Below the pieces are notes generated by a model that did no database searches, was not told the DNA's origin, and saw nothing but the letters and a program-made list of their open reading frames with translations. Source: an uncultured Caldilineales bacterium (GTDB lineage Bacteria > Chloroflexota > Anaerolineae > JAAEKA01). From it: 36,421 nt of DNA. The stretch lies in contig CALESQ010000084.1 of the NCBI GenBank assembly GCA_937907455.1, positions 1-36,421 on the forward strand. Direction: 5' to 3'. Numbering within the stretch: position 1 is the first letter of the stretch; each line of letters opens with the position of its first letter. Shown here piece by piece: positions 16,290 through 24,066 of the stretch. The translations under genes were made by a program, and so were the position numbers.

Positions 16290-16798
16290 CCACGCCAATA
16301 CAACCCGACACCAAGCTGTCTGTCCACATTGATCCCTACGAGCGAGGATGGATGATAGCCGCAGCCGCCATGCTGGTGGTGTTTGCAGTGGCAGTAACTC
16401 TGGCCAGCTATTCGCTGGGCATTCAACTGCCCGGGCCTGAGCAGCGTGTCAACCCGCAGACCATCACGACCTCAGGTCCGTGGGCTAATCCCGGGTTGCG
16501 CCAACTCTCCGCCAGCAAATACGAAGCCTATATTGTAGCTCATGGCGTTGGCTGGTACTTCAATCCTCGTGAGTTCAGCGTTCCTGTTGGCTCCGAGGTG
16601 ACTTTCTATGTTACCAGCGCCGATGTGCAACACGGTTTCAAGCTGATCGGCACCAACATCAACATGATGATCATCCCCGGTCAGGTCTCTACGCTGACGC
16701 ATAAATTCGACAAACCCGGCCAATTCAACTGGGTTTGCCATGAATACTGCGGATTAGGCCATGCCGCCATGTACGGCACTGTCACTGTAACCCAATAA
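16286..16798 (+). CDS. cbaB: ba3-type cytochrome c oxidase subunit II (CuA)
   Basis: 170 residues, with one N-terminal membrane helix (GWMIAAAAMLVVFAVAVTLASY) and a cupredoxin domain outside the membrane. The binuclear CuA ligands are all visible: His116 (DVQHGF), Cys151, Glu153 and Cys155 (CHEYC), His159 and Met162 (GLGHAAM). Features shared with Thermus ba3 subunit II include YERGW, RVNP, GPWANP and IGTNIN. It receives electrons from cytochrome c and passes them to heme b in subunit I. The start overlaps the subunit IIa stop. Subunit I begins 18 bp after its stop. Confidence 0.95.
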   Translation: MTTPIQPDTKLSVHIDPYERGWMIAAAAMLVVFAVAVTLASYSLGIQLPGPEQRVNPQTITTSGPWANPGLRQLSASKYEAYIVAHGVGWYFNPREFSVPVGSEVTFYVTSADVQHGFKLIGTNINMMIIPGQVSTLTHKFDKPGQFNWVCHEYCGLGHAAMYGTVTVTQ

Positions 16799-16816
16799 CT
16801 GCTGAGGTAAACCCTT

Positions 16817-18544
16817 ATGACTGCTATTTCTGTTTCCAAGCCGGTTGCCGTGTCAGCGCCGCATACTCTACCGGCCAAATACGTGCTTACCTCGGTGGAG
16901 AAACGTCTGGTTGGTCTCAATGTGTTGATGGCCACCGTGGCGCTTTCCATCGGTTCGCTGTTTGGCCCCTTGCAGGCGCTGGAGTTCTCTGGCCTGCAAG
17001 TCAACGGTGTCGACCTCTACACCTGGCTGCAAATGTTCCTGCTTAAATCCTACTATCAGGGACTGACCTTGCACGGCGTGCTGAACGCCCTGGTGTGGAC
17101 AACTTTCTTCATCGTCGGCTTTCTTACCCTGTGTGTGATCTATGGCTTGCGTCGCCCGCTGGCGCTGCCTAAGCTGAACTGGGCCGCTTTCATTGTCATG
17201 ACCCTGGGCCTGGTGATCACAGCCGTGCCGATTCTGCTTAATCAGGCATCGGTACTTTTTACCTTTTACCCGCCGCTGCAAGCCCACTTTACCTTCTACA
17301 TCGGCCTGGTGCTGGTGGTGGTAGGCAGTTGGATGGCCGGTTGGGGCTTTTACGTCACCTACTACCGCTGGCGCAAGGCTAACCCCGGCGTGCGCACGCC
17401 GTTCATTGCTTTTTCCAGCCTGATTACCATGGTGCTGTGGCAAATTGCCACTCTGGGCGTAGCCAGTGAAATTCTTTTCCAACTGCTGCCCTGGTCGTTG
17501 GGTCTGCTGCCCGGCGTTGATCCTCAGCTTGACCGCACCCTGTTTTGGTTCACCGGCCATCCGTTGGTCTACTTCTGGTTGCTGCCTGCCTACATCACCT
17601 GGTACGGCATGTTGCCCAAGCAGGCTGGTGGCAAGCTGTTCAGCGACTCGCTGGCCCGCTTTGCCTTCTGGCTCTTCCTGGTGCTCTCCACCCCGCTGGG
17701 CTTCCATCATCAATACACCGACCCCGGTGTGCCCCAGATGTGGAAGTACATCCACGCTATTCTGACTTATGCCGTCGCCTTCCCCTCGCTGATCACCGCT
17801 TTCACCGTGGTGGCTTCGCTGGAATATGCTGGCCGCGCCCGCGGCGGCAAGGGGCTGTTCGGCTGGATCCGTGCCCTGCCCTGGGGTGATCCTTCCGTGA
17901 CCATTCAGGTGCTATCGGGCATTCTCTTTATCTTCGGCGGCATTGGCGGCATGACCAATTCCTCCTACAACGTCAACTTGGTGGTGCATAACACCGCCTG
18001 GGTGCCGGGCCACTTCCACTTGACTGTCGCTTCGGCTGTCACCATGTCCTTTATGGGCATTGCCTACTGGCTGGTGCCTTATGTCACCGGTCGCAAGCTG
18101 TGGAGTCGCAAGCTGGCCCTGGTGCAGGGTTGGACCTGGTTTATCGGCATGATGATCTTCTCCAATGCCATGCATACCTTGGGCTTGTTGGGTGCGCCCC
18201 GTCGCGTGCCGCTGGGCATCGCTCCGTATGTACCCGCTAACTGGGAACCGCGCCTGCTGCAAACAGCTATCGGCGGCAGTATTCTATTTTTCGGTGCTTA
18301 CATGTTCATTTTCAACGTGCTGATGACCGCGCTGAGCAAGCGCGCCAGCGCGGCTGAAATGCCGGAAATCCCCGAAGCCGAGGCGGTGCAGGACCCGCAG
18401 CTCACCCCGGCCTGGCTGGATCGTTGGGCTCCGTGGCTGACCGCAGCGGTTCTGCTGGTGGTGCTGGTGTACGGGCCAAACCTCTTTGTGCAACTCTCTA
18501 ACATGGCGAATACCTCGCCCGGCTTCAATACCGGTCTCTGGTAA
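16817..18544 (+). CDS. cbaA: ba3-type cytochrome c oxidase subunit I (B-family heme-copper oxidase)
   Basis: 575 residues with about 13 membrane helices. It catalyses reduction of O2 to water and pumps protons. Ligands visible: His86 (LHGVLNAL) and His401 for the low-spin heme; His248 with the crosslinking Tyr252 (GHPLVYFW), His297 and His298 (FHHQYTDPG) for CuB; His399 (VPGHFHL) for the high-spin heme. The Gly-His-Pro-Leu-Val-Tyr spacing and the absence of a D-channel motif are characteristic of the B family. B-family enzymes often function at low oxygen. The gene follows subunits IIa and II in the same operon. Confidence 0.96.
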   Translation: MTAISVSKPVAVSAPHTLPAKYVLTSVEKRLVGLNVLMATVALSIGSLFGPLQALEFSGLQVNGVDLYTWLQMFLLKSYYQGLTLHGVLNALVWTTFFIVGFLTLCVIYGLRRPLALPKLNWAAFIVMTLGLVITAVPILLNQASVLFTFYPPLQAHFTFYIGLVLVVVGSWMAGWGFYVTYYRWRKANPGVRTPFIAFSSLITMVLWQIATLGVASEILFQLLPWSLGLLPGVDPQLDRTLFWFTGHPLVYFWLLPAYITWYGMLPKQAGGKLFSDSLARFAFWLFLVLSTPLGFHHQYTDPGVPQMWKYIHAILTYAVAFPSLITAFTVVASLEYAGRARGGKGLFGWIRALPWGDPSVTIQVLSGILFIFGGIGGMTNSSYNVNLVVHNTAWVPGHFHLTVASAVTMSFMGIAYWLVPYVTGRKLWSRKLALVQGWTWFIGMMIFSNAMHTLGLLGAPRRVPLGIAPYVPANWEPRLLQTAIGGSILFFGAYMFIFNVLMTALSKRASAAEMPEIPEAEAVQDPQLTPAWLDRWAPWLTAAVLLVVLVYGPNLFVQLSNMANTSPGFNTGLW

Positions 18545-18570
18545 ACCGTCTCGTTTCATTCCTGCTGTTT

Positions 18571-18610
18571 GGCGGTGGGTTTACAGGGCCTGGCTCTGTA
18601 AACCGCCGCC
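18571..18610 (+). promoter_or_regulatory. Intercistronic hairpin between cbaA and the fusion gene
   Basis: GGCGGTGGGTTTACAG (18571-18586) can pair with CTGTAAACCGCCGCC (18596-18610) around a 9-base loop, giving a 9-bp plus 5-bp stem with a small internal bulge. No T-tract follows, so it is not a standard terminator. It could act as an RNA-processing or stabilising element that sets different levels for the oxidase and the fusion protein. Confidence 0.55.
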
Positions 18611-18628
18611 AATTGCTTTGGCCGACTT

Positions 18629-21010
18629 ATGTCTCAACTCAGCGATCGTTCGCGTGCCTCGGTGAACTGGCCCTTGCGTCAGGGCAATGCCTTACGCCGT
18701 CTGCTTAACTTGTTGGAGCGCTTCAGCCTGGCGTTGGAGCGCCCCATCGCGCGGCTAGTGGGATCACCGCACTGGAACCCTCTCTACCACACAGGCACCA
18801 TTACTCTCTTTGCCCTGCTGGTTGTGCTTTTCACCGGCATCTATCTCACTCTGTTTTTACAGTTCGGCTTCGTCGAAACTTATCAGGCCATCGCCAAGAT
18901 CGAGACTAATCCTTTGGGCCGCTTCATGCGTGCCCTGCATCGCTATGCCTCGGTGGTGTCGGTGGTGGCTGCGCTGCTACATGCCTGGCGCACCCTGTTC
19001 ATGGATCGTTTTCGCGGGCCGCGCTGGTTGGCATGGGTGAGTGGCGTGCTGCTGCTGGTGCTGCTGTGGGGCGCTGGGTTAACTGGTTATTGGTTGATCT
19101 TCGACGAACGTGCTCAGCTTTTCAACCAGGCATTGATTGACTGGCTGAGCGGCTCGTCCGCGGGAGTGGCTTTTCTCAACCGCTTCATGCTGACAGAAGC
19201 GGCAGGCGGCGGCTGGTTGTTTGTGTTAGGCGTGCTCACCGTTCATATTGTGCTGTCGGTAGTGGTGGGGCTGTTTTTCTACCTGCACATCAAGCGCCTG
19301 CGCCGTGCCAAAATCCTTCCGCCGCGCTACTGGATGGCCCTGCTGGCTGCGCCGTTGTTGTTGGCTTCTATCTTTGTGCCGGTGGGTATGTTGGCCCCCG
19401 CCAACCCGGCACAATTGCCCGAGCAAATTCCCTTTGACTTGCTGCTGTTGTGGTTCCTGCCGGCCGCGCTGCATCTCTCTCCGGCGGCATTCTGGGGCGG
19501 CGTTGTGGCCGTGCTGCTGCTGCTGATTGCGCTACCCTGGCTGCCGCTGCGCCGCCGATTGGAACCCGCTTTGGTAGATGCGGAGCGCTGTACCGGCTGC
19601 ACGCTGTGCGCGGCTGACTGCCCCTACAAAGCCATCACCATGCTCGAGCGCGAGCCGGAAGCTGCGCATAAGTTCCTGGCCGTAATTGACCCCAAACTGT
19701 GCGTCAGTTGCGGCATCTGCGTGGGCAGTTGCCCACCGTTGGCTATCACGCTGGGCGATCAGCCGGCCGAGCCGCTGTGGCAGCAAACGGTGGCCCGCGC
19801 CGCACGGCAAGCCGGGCAGCCGGTGCGGGTGGTTTTCACCTGCGAGCGCCATGCTCAGCAGGCGGCACGCCGCTATCTGGATAACGAGGATCGGTCTGTT
19901 TTTGGTGGCGGTACGCAGGCAGGGGCCGCTGTGCGGGGGCGTCACGTCGAGGTGATCCCCTTGCCCTGCATCGGCATGGCGCATCCCGACCTGGCACGCG
20001 ACGCTCTGAAAGCCGGTGCTGCCGACGTGCAGTTTATCGGCTGCCCGCCGGAAGATTGCGCCAACCGCGAAGGCAACTTGTGGCTGCAAGCGCGTGTCGA
20101 GCGCCAGCGCCTTCCTCGCCTGCGCCGTGAAGTGCCGGAAGAGGCTGTGATCACTGCCTGGCAAGCTCCCAACGACTTTGGCCGCGCCTTGCAAAGCAAC
20201 GAAGTGAGCCAACAGGCCACCAGCTACGCGCCGCTGCGCACGGGTGGTTTGTCTGCGCGCAATCTGGTACCGGCACTGGGGTTGCTGGCCGTGGTCATGG
20301 CACTATCGGTGGCCTCCTCGGTGTTGCCTTACCGTCCCTTTGCGGCCAACGAGGCGCGCGCGGTGCTGAACATCATCCACAGCAGTGGCTACCCGGTGGT
20401 ACCGATAGAGAACACGGCTACTCTGGAACAAAAGTTGCCTGATGTGGTGCCGGTGCCGGTACGGGTACAGGTGGAGATGGACGGCGTTGCCGTGCTGGAG
20501 AAAACCTATCCGTTGCGCAAGGATGGCGCGGAACCGGTGCAGATCTTCGAGCAATGGCCGGTGCCTGTGGGTGATCACCAGGTGCGCGTGTTGCTCTACG
20601 ACAGCGCAGGCCAAACAGCGCCCACGGTAGTGCTTGACCGCATGCTCAGTTTCGCTCCGCGCAGTGTGGCGCAGCTCAGCTTCAAGGATGCGCGCCTGGC
20701 TGCCGATCCGCGCGCCGGTGAAAAGCTGTTCAAGGATAGCGAGGTGAGCAACAATGCCGGCTGCACTATCTGTCATTCTTTGCAACCGGGCGTCAAGCTG
20801 GTTGGTCCGTCGCTGGCCGGTGTTGCTACACGGGCGGCCACGCGCGTGCCGGGCCTCAGCGCCGAAGATTATCTGATGCAATCGCTGGTCACCCCTGATG
20901 CCTACGTGGTGGAAGGTTTCCACGCTGGCCAGATGCGCCCCGATCTGGCGAAAGTCCTTACTCTGGAGCAATTGGAAGACCTGGTTGCTTTCCTGATGAC
21001 CTTGAAATAA
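18629..21010 (+). CDS. Cytochrome b / 2x[4Fe-4S] / MvhD-like / cytochrome c fusion protein
   Basis: 793 residues in five parts. Residues ~50-225 form a cytochrome b6-like four-helix bundle with two heme-ligand pairs, His104/His118 and His206/His220, each 14 apart. Residues ~230-306 resemble cytochrome b helices E-F, but IPFD stands where PEWY is expected. Residues 321-331 and 358-368 are two ferredoxin-type CxxCxxCxxxC motifs. Residues ~400-512 resemble the MvhD/FrhD hydrogenase delta domain (VVFTCERH, LPCIGM, FIGCPPEDC). After a helix at ~545-565 comes an external domain ending in cytochrome c (CTICH at 712-716, likely Met769 ligand). Topology predicts Fe-S domains inside and heme c outside. 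Its position directly after ba3 subunit I suggests that it passes electrons from quinol or a cytoplasmic donor towards the oxidase. The function is inferred. Confidence 0.88.
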   Translation: MSQLSDRSRASVNWPLRQGNALRRLLNLLERFSLALERPIARLVGSPHWNPLYHTGTITLFALLVVLFTGIYLTLFLQFGFVETYQAIAKIETNPLGRFMRALHRYASVVSVVAALLHAWRTLFMDRFRGPRWLAWVSGVLLLVLLWGAGLTGYWLIFDERAQLFNQALIDWLSGSSAGVAFLNRFMLTEAAGGGWLFVLGVLTVHIVLSVVVGLFFYLHIKRLRRAKILPPRYWMALLAAPLLLASIFVPVGMLAPANPAQLPEQIPFDLLLLWFLPAALHLSPAAFWGGVVAVLLLLIALPWLPLRRRLEPALVDAERCTGCTLCAADCPYKAITMLEREPEAAHKFLAVIDPKLCVSCGICVGSCPPLAITLGDQPAEPLWQQTVARAARQAGQPVRVVFTCERHAQQAARRYLDNEDRSVFGGGTQAGAAVRGRHVEVIPLPCIGMAHPDLARDALKAGAADVQFIGCPPEDCANREGNLWLQARVERQRLPRLRREVPEEAVITAWQAPNDFGRALQSNEVSQQATSYAPLRTGGLSARNLVPALGLLAVVMALSVASSVLPYRPFAANEARAVLNIIHSSGYPVVPIENTATLEQKLPDVVPVPVRVQVEMDGVAVLEKTYPLRKDGAEPVQIFEQWPVPVGDHQVRVLLYDSAGQTAPTVVLDRMLSFAPRSVAQLSFKDARLAADPRAGEKLFKDSEVSNNAGCTICHSLQPGVKLVGPSLAGVATRAATRVPGLSAEDYLMQSLVTPDAYVVEGFHAGQMRPDLAKVLTLEQLEDLVAFLMTLK

Positions 21011-21208
21011 GAGTAGCTGTCAAGAAACAACTTCGCTTTCGGGCTGCCCTCGTGGTGGTTTCCATTCTCTGACCGCGCTAAAGCGTGAGGATAATGCTTA
21101 ACAGGTATCGAGGTGACAGCTTTTCATCATCTACAGCCCCGTGCTACAATAGGGCCGGCCACTCTTGGCTAGTGCCGCACAATCTGATTTCTGAAAGGAA
21201 AACTCTGT

Positions 21209-21655
21209 ATGCGAACCCGTATTCTTTTGGTCATGCTGTTGGTTATGGTTGCCTTGCTGGCGGCCTGCGGCGGCGGCTCAAGCAGCGACTCGGCGGCTCC
21301 GGCTCCCGCGGCTGGCGGGCCTGATGCTGCCAAGGGCAAGGTTTTGTTCAATCAGCCTGTGCTGGCAGGCAATGCTGGCTGTGCTACCTGCCATACGCTG
21401 GAAGTGGGCAAGGTGTTGGTTGGGCCTTCGTTTGCCGGACTAGCTACCCGCGCCGGCTCTGCTGTGCCTGGCCTCTCTGCCGAAGAGTATTTGCGCCAGT
21501 CTATCACTGACCCCAATGCCCATCTGGCTGCGGGCTGCACCGCCACTGATTTGGCAGTTCCCTGCAATCCCGACATTATGCTCAAGGATTGGGGCACCAA
21601 ACTCACCCCAGAGCAGATGAACGACATCATCGCTTACCTGATGACGTTGAAATAG
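21209..21655 (+). CDS. Lipoprotein class I cytochrome c
   Basis: 148 residues, with GAAAGGAAA before ATG 21209. The signal peptide ends in the lipobox LLAAC (Cys20), followed by a Gly/Ser/Ala/Pro-rich tether. The heme motif is CATCH (Cys58, Cys61, His62) and the likely axial Met is Met124 (DIMLKDWG). Cys110 and Cys119 may form a disulfide. The domain shares long stretches of pattern with the C-terminal domain of the preceding fusion protein (VGPSxAGxATRA, VPGLSAEdYL, LMTLK at the end), so the two are probably duplicates. It is the likely mobile electron donor to the CuA site of the ba3 oxidase. A TACAAT box lies at 21145-21150, but no convincing -35 box was seen. Confidence 0.92.
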   Translation: MRTRILLVMLLVMVALLAACGGGSSSDSAAPAPAAGGPDAAKGKVLFNQPVLAGNAGCATCHTLEVGKVLVGPSFAGLATRAGSAVPGLSAEEYLRQSITDPNAHLAAGCTATDLAVPCNPDIMLKDWGTKLTPEQMNDIIAYLMTLK

Positions 21656-21673
21656 CCTGCTAACGTTCGTACA

Positions 21674-21712
21674 AAAAAAACGGGATGTGCTTGCTGCACA
21701 TCCCGTTTTTTT
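21674..21712. terminator. Bidirectional intrinsic terminator between convergent genes
   Basis: CGGGATGTGC (21681-21690) pairs with GCACATCCCG (21696-21705) around a 5-base loop, with a run of A on the left and T on the right, so it works on both strands. It separates the cytochrome c gene (plus) from the lipoprotein gene (minus). Confidence 0.95.
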
Positions 21713-21736
21713 GTTGCCCTCATCTGGCTGCTAAAA

Positions 21737-22168
21737 TCAGGGCGCGGGGTTGGGAAAAGCCTTTTCCGTGCCCCGTTCTGACACGCTATTGGTGGTGCGT
21801 TCGCCGTACAGCTCGCCTCTGGCGGTGATGGTATAGGTGCTGATGCCGGTGGCGGCAATCACGCTGCCTGGCATCGTCTGCCAGGTCACCAGCAGACGGT
21901 TGCCCTCGATACGGCCCACACCCTGCTGCACGCTGCCGGTGACGATCCATTGCAGATCGTATTGACCGGCGGTTGCTGCGGGGCGCACTTGCAGGTTGCC
22001 GCTGTATTCCGCGCCCAGCGGATCAAAACCGTTAACGGTGTAAGAGGGCGACAGCGTGGGTACGGCATTGACGGGCGCATCGGCCCCTTTGATAAGGTTG
22101 CGGTCTTTGGAGCAGCCGCTTAACACTAGCAGAGCTGCAACCACGATGAGAATAAAAGCTCTTTTCAC
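21737..22168 (-). CDS. Small lipoprotein of unknown function
   Basis: 143 residues from a GTG start at 22168, with AAGGAG 5 bases upstream. The signal peptide ends in LVLSGC (lipobox). The mature part is beta-rich, with a regular pattern: Tyr-Ser-Gly-Asn-Leu, QYDLQWIVTG, GVGRIEGNRLLVTWQTM, TYTITARGELYGE. This resembles small extracytoplasmic beta-barrel or beta-sandwich domains of the type that end in a G-x-L-x-G strand, but I do not recognise a named family. It may be co-transcribed with the gamma-carbonic anhydrase 217 bp upstream, although an inverted repeat lies between them. Confidence 0.75.
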   Translation of the reverse strand: MKRAFILIVVAALLVLSGCSKDRNLIKGADAPVNAVPTLSPSYTVNGFDPLGAEYSGNLQVRPAATAGQYDLQWIVTGSVQQGVGRIEGNRLLVTWQTMPGSVIAATGISTYTITARGELYGERTTNSVSERGTEKAFPNPAP

Positions 22169-22228
22169 AGGGTCTCCTTGACCAAGAATAAAGGCATTGA
22201 CTTACGCAACGAACTCAGAGCAAGCCAG

Positions 22229-22267
22229 CAAGCGAATGAAAAGGAGTTGGTGTTATTCGTTCGCTTG
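22229..22267. repeat. Inverted repeat between lipoprotein and carbonic anhydrase genes
   Basis: CAAGCGAATGAA (22229-22240) is nearly complementary to TTCGTTCGCTTG (22256-22267), with one mismatch in 12, around a 15-base loop. No T-tract follows on either strand. It may be an operator or an RNA hairpin. Confidence 0.45.
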
Positions 22268-22385
22268 GTTTTATGGGTTGTCAATCGTGCCGTTGCAGAA
22301 AGCGCCTTTGTCACCAAGCCTAAGTCGCGGGCATTATACCATAGTCGCGACTTTTTCAACGGCTGTACAGCGCGATGCGTGCCGG

Positions 22386-22904
22386 TTAGGGGACGTTCGC
22401 GGTAGCTTGAAACGCGGTCGCACGCTCGGTGTAGCGCTGCGCCGACTGGCGGTTGGCTTCGATTTCTTGCGCAGTGAGCGCACGCACTACCCTTGCCGGT
22501 ACACCTAGAATCAGAACGCCTGCGGGGAATTGTTTGCCTTCGGTAAGCAACGCACCCGCACCCACAAGGCTGTGTTCACCCACCTCGACGCCGTTGAGCA
22601 GCACCGCGCGGATGCCGATCAGGCAGTTATCACCAATGCGCGCGCCATGAATCACTGCACCGTGACCTACGGTCACCCCCTCACCGATCACCGCGGGAAA
22701 GCCCGGATCGGCGTGCAGGATGCAGCCTTCCTGAATGTTGCTGCGCGGCCCGACGATCACTGCTTCTGAGTCGCCGCGCAGGGTGGCGTTGAACCATACG
22801 CTGCTCTGCGCGGCCAGCGTGACATTGCCAACGATCACCGCACCCTGAGCGACGAACGCGCTGGGGTGGATTTGTTCGGGATGGTGTTGAGTATCGAGTA
22901 TCAT
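22386..22904 (-). CDS. Gamma-carbonic anhydrase-like hexapeptide-repeat protein
   Basis: 172 residues from ATG 22904 (MILDTQHHPEQIHPSAFVAQ). No clear Shine-Dalgarno is visible. The sequence is a left-handed beta-helix of hexapeptide repeats (GAVIVGNVTLAAQSSVWFNATLRG), which forms trimers. The three zinc-binding histidines of the family are in place: His64, His81 and His86 (HGAVIHG). Members are carbonic anhydrases or acyl/phenylacetate-related proteins (YrdA, PaaY, CcmM-like). The length fits the short YrdA/Cam group. Activity cannot be proved by sequence alone. Confidence 0.88.
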   Translation of the reverse strand: MILDTQHHPEQIHPSAFVAQGAVIVGNVTLAAQSSVWFNATLRGDSEAVIVGPRSNIQEGCILHADPGFPAVIGEGVTVGHGAVIHGARIGDNCLIGIRAVLLNGVEVGEHSLVGAGALLTEGKQFPAGVLILGVPARVVRALTAQEIEANRQSAQRYTERATAFQATANVP

Positions 22905-22996
22905 CAGCGGTTTGTTTGGTGCTTCTTGAGAAGTATGGCACAATAGCAGGTGTTCGCCTATTTTACCACTGATTACATTTTTTTGGAGATTCCCCC

Positions 22997-23938
22997 ATGT
23001 TCTCAACTCGCTATGCCAAGTTCGCCTGGGCCGTGATGGTCTGGAACGTCCTCACTGCCCTTTGGGGAGCCTTTGTGCGCGCCACCGGCTCTGGTGCTGG
23101 CTGCGGCAACCACTGGCCCTTGTGTAATGGCGACGTGCTGCCGCGTACGCCGCAAGCTGATACCCTGGTGGAATTCAGCCATCGTATCACTTCAGGTATT
23201 GCTCTGATCGGGGTGCTGGTTTTGCTGGTCTGGGCGTTTCGTGCTTTCCCCAAGGGCCATCCCGTGCGCTGGGGCGCAGTGGGTTCGGCGTTTTTCATCA
23301 TCACTGAGTCGTTGCTGGGAGCATCGCTGGTGATTTTTGGCTGGGTAACCAACAACGACTCGGCTGGGCGTGCCGTGGTGGTTTCAATTCACCTGGTTAA
23401 CACCTTTTTGCTGATCGCTTCGCTGGCAGTTACAGCCTGGTGGGCTTCAGGTCAACGGCCTGTGGTCTTGCCTCGTTACCGCTGGGTAATATGGGGGATG
23501 CGTGTGGGCTTGTTGGGGCTGCTGGTGGTGGGGATCACCGGTGCCATCACTGCATTGGGAGATACGTTGTTCCCGGCGGCCAGCCTGGCCGAAGGCCTGC
23601 GTCAGGATATGGATCCTTCACGCCATTTTCTCATCGAGCTGCGTGTCTGGCATCCGGTGATTTCGGTGCTGGTGGGTGTTTACGTAGCCTGGCTGGCTCG
23701 TTTAGTGAGCAGCATCAACGTGTCGCAGCAAATCACGCGTGTAGCGCGTGTTCTGATCGTTTTGGTGGGCATTCAACTGTTGATGGGGTTTGTCAATGTG
23801 TTGCTGCTGGCTCCGGTGTGGATGCAGGTAGTGCATCTGTTGTTGGCTGATGGTGTGTGGCTGAGTGCAGTGTTTTTGGCCGCTTCGATTGCCGCAGTGC
23901 CGGTGCCGCGTTTTGAGGTATCGGAGAAGCAGGGTTGA
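22997..23938 (+). CDS. ctaA: Heme A synthase (CtaA/COX15 family)
   Basis: 313 residues with about eight membrane helices, arranged as two four-helix halves. Each half shows the expected heme-ligand histidines: EFSHRITSG and VSIHLVNT in the first, RVWHPVISV and MQVVHLLLAD in the second. The N-terminus has GAFVRATGSGAGCGNHWPLCNG, a signature of the family that includes two cysteines in the loop. The enzyme converts heme O to heme A in the membrane. Its proximity to the ba3 genes fits that enzyme's need for an A-type heme in the active site. TTGGAG precedes ATG 22997. No ctaB (heme O synthase) is in this window. Confidence 0.94.
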   Translation: MFSTRYAKFAWAVMVWNVLTALWGAFVRATGSGAGCGNHWPLCNGDVLPRTPQADTLVEFSHRITSGIALIGVLVLLVWAFRAFPKGHPVRWGAVGSAFFIITESLLGASLVIFGWVTNNDSAGRAVVVSIHLVNTFLLIASLAVTAWWASGQRPVVLPRYRWVIWGMRVGLLGLLVVGITGAITALGDTLFPAASLAEGLRQDMDPSRHFLIELRVWHPVISVLVGVYVAWLARLVSSINVSQQITRVARVLIVLVGIQLLMGFVNVLLLAPVWMQVVHLLLADGVWLSAVFLAASIAAVPVPRFEVSEKQG

Positions 23939-23953
23939 GTGGCGATTTCCCGG

Positions 23954-24038
23954 CCCTCACCCCCGGCCCCTCTCCCAGGGGGAGAGGGGGGGCAAGATTC
24001 CGGTTCCCTCTCCCTTTGGGAGATGGTTAGGGTGAGGG
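23954..24038. repeat. Dispersed palindromic repeat (CCCTCACCC ... GGGTGAGGG)
   Basis: An 85-bp GC-rich element bounded by CCCTCACCC and its exact complement GGGTGAGGG. Inside are the inverted pairs CCCCTCTCCC/GGGAGAGGGG and CCCTCTCCCTTTGGGAGA. This layout is typical of widely dispersed short palindromic elements. It fills the gap between the convergent ctaA and mrp genes and may act as a terminator-like structure. Confidence 0.65.
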
Positions 24039-24066
24039 TCTCCCGCCCTGACGCCGCTTCGTACTC

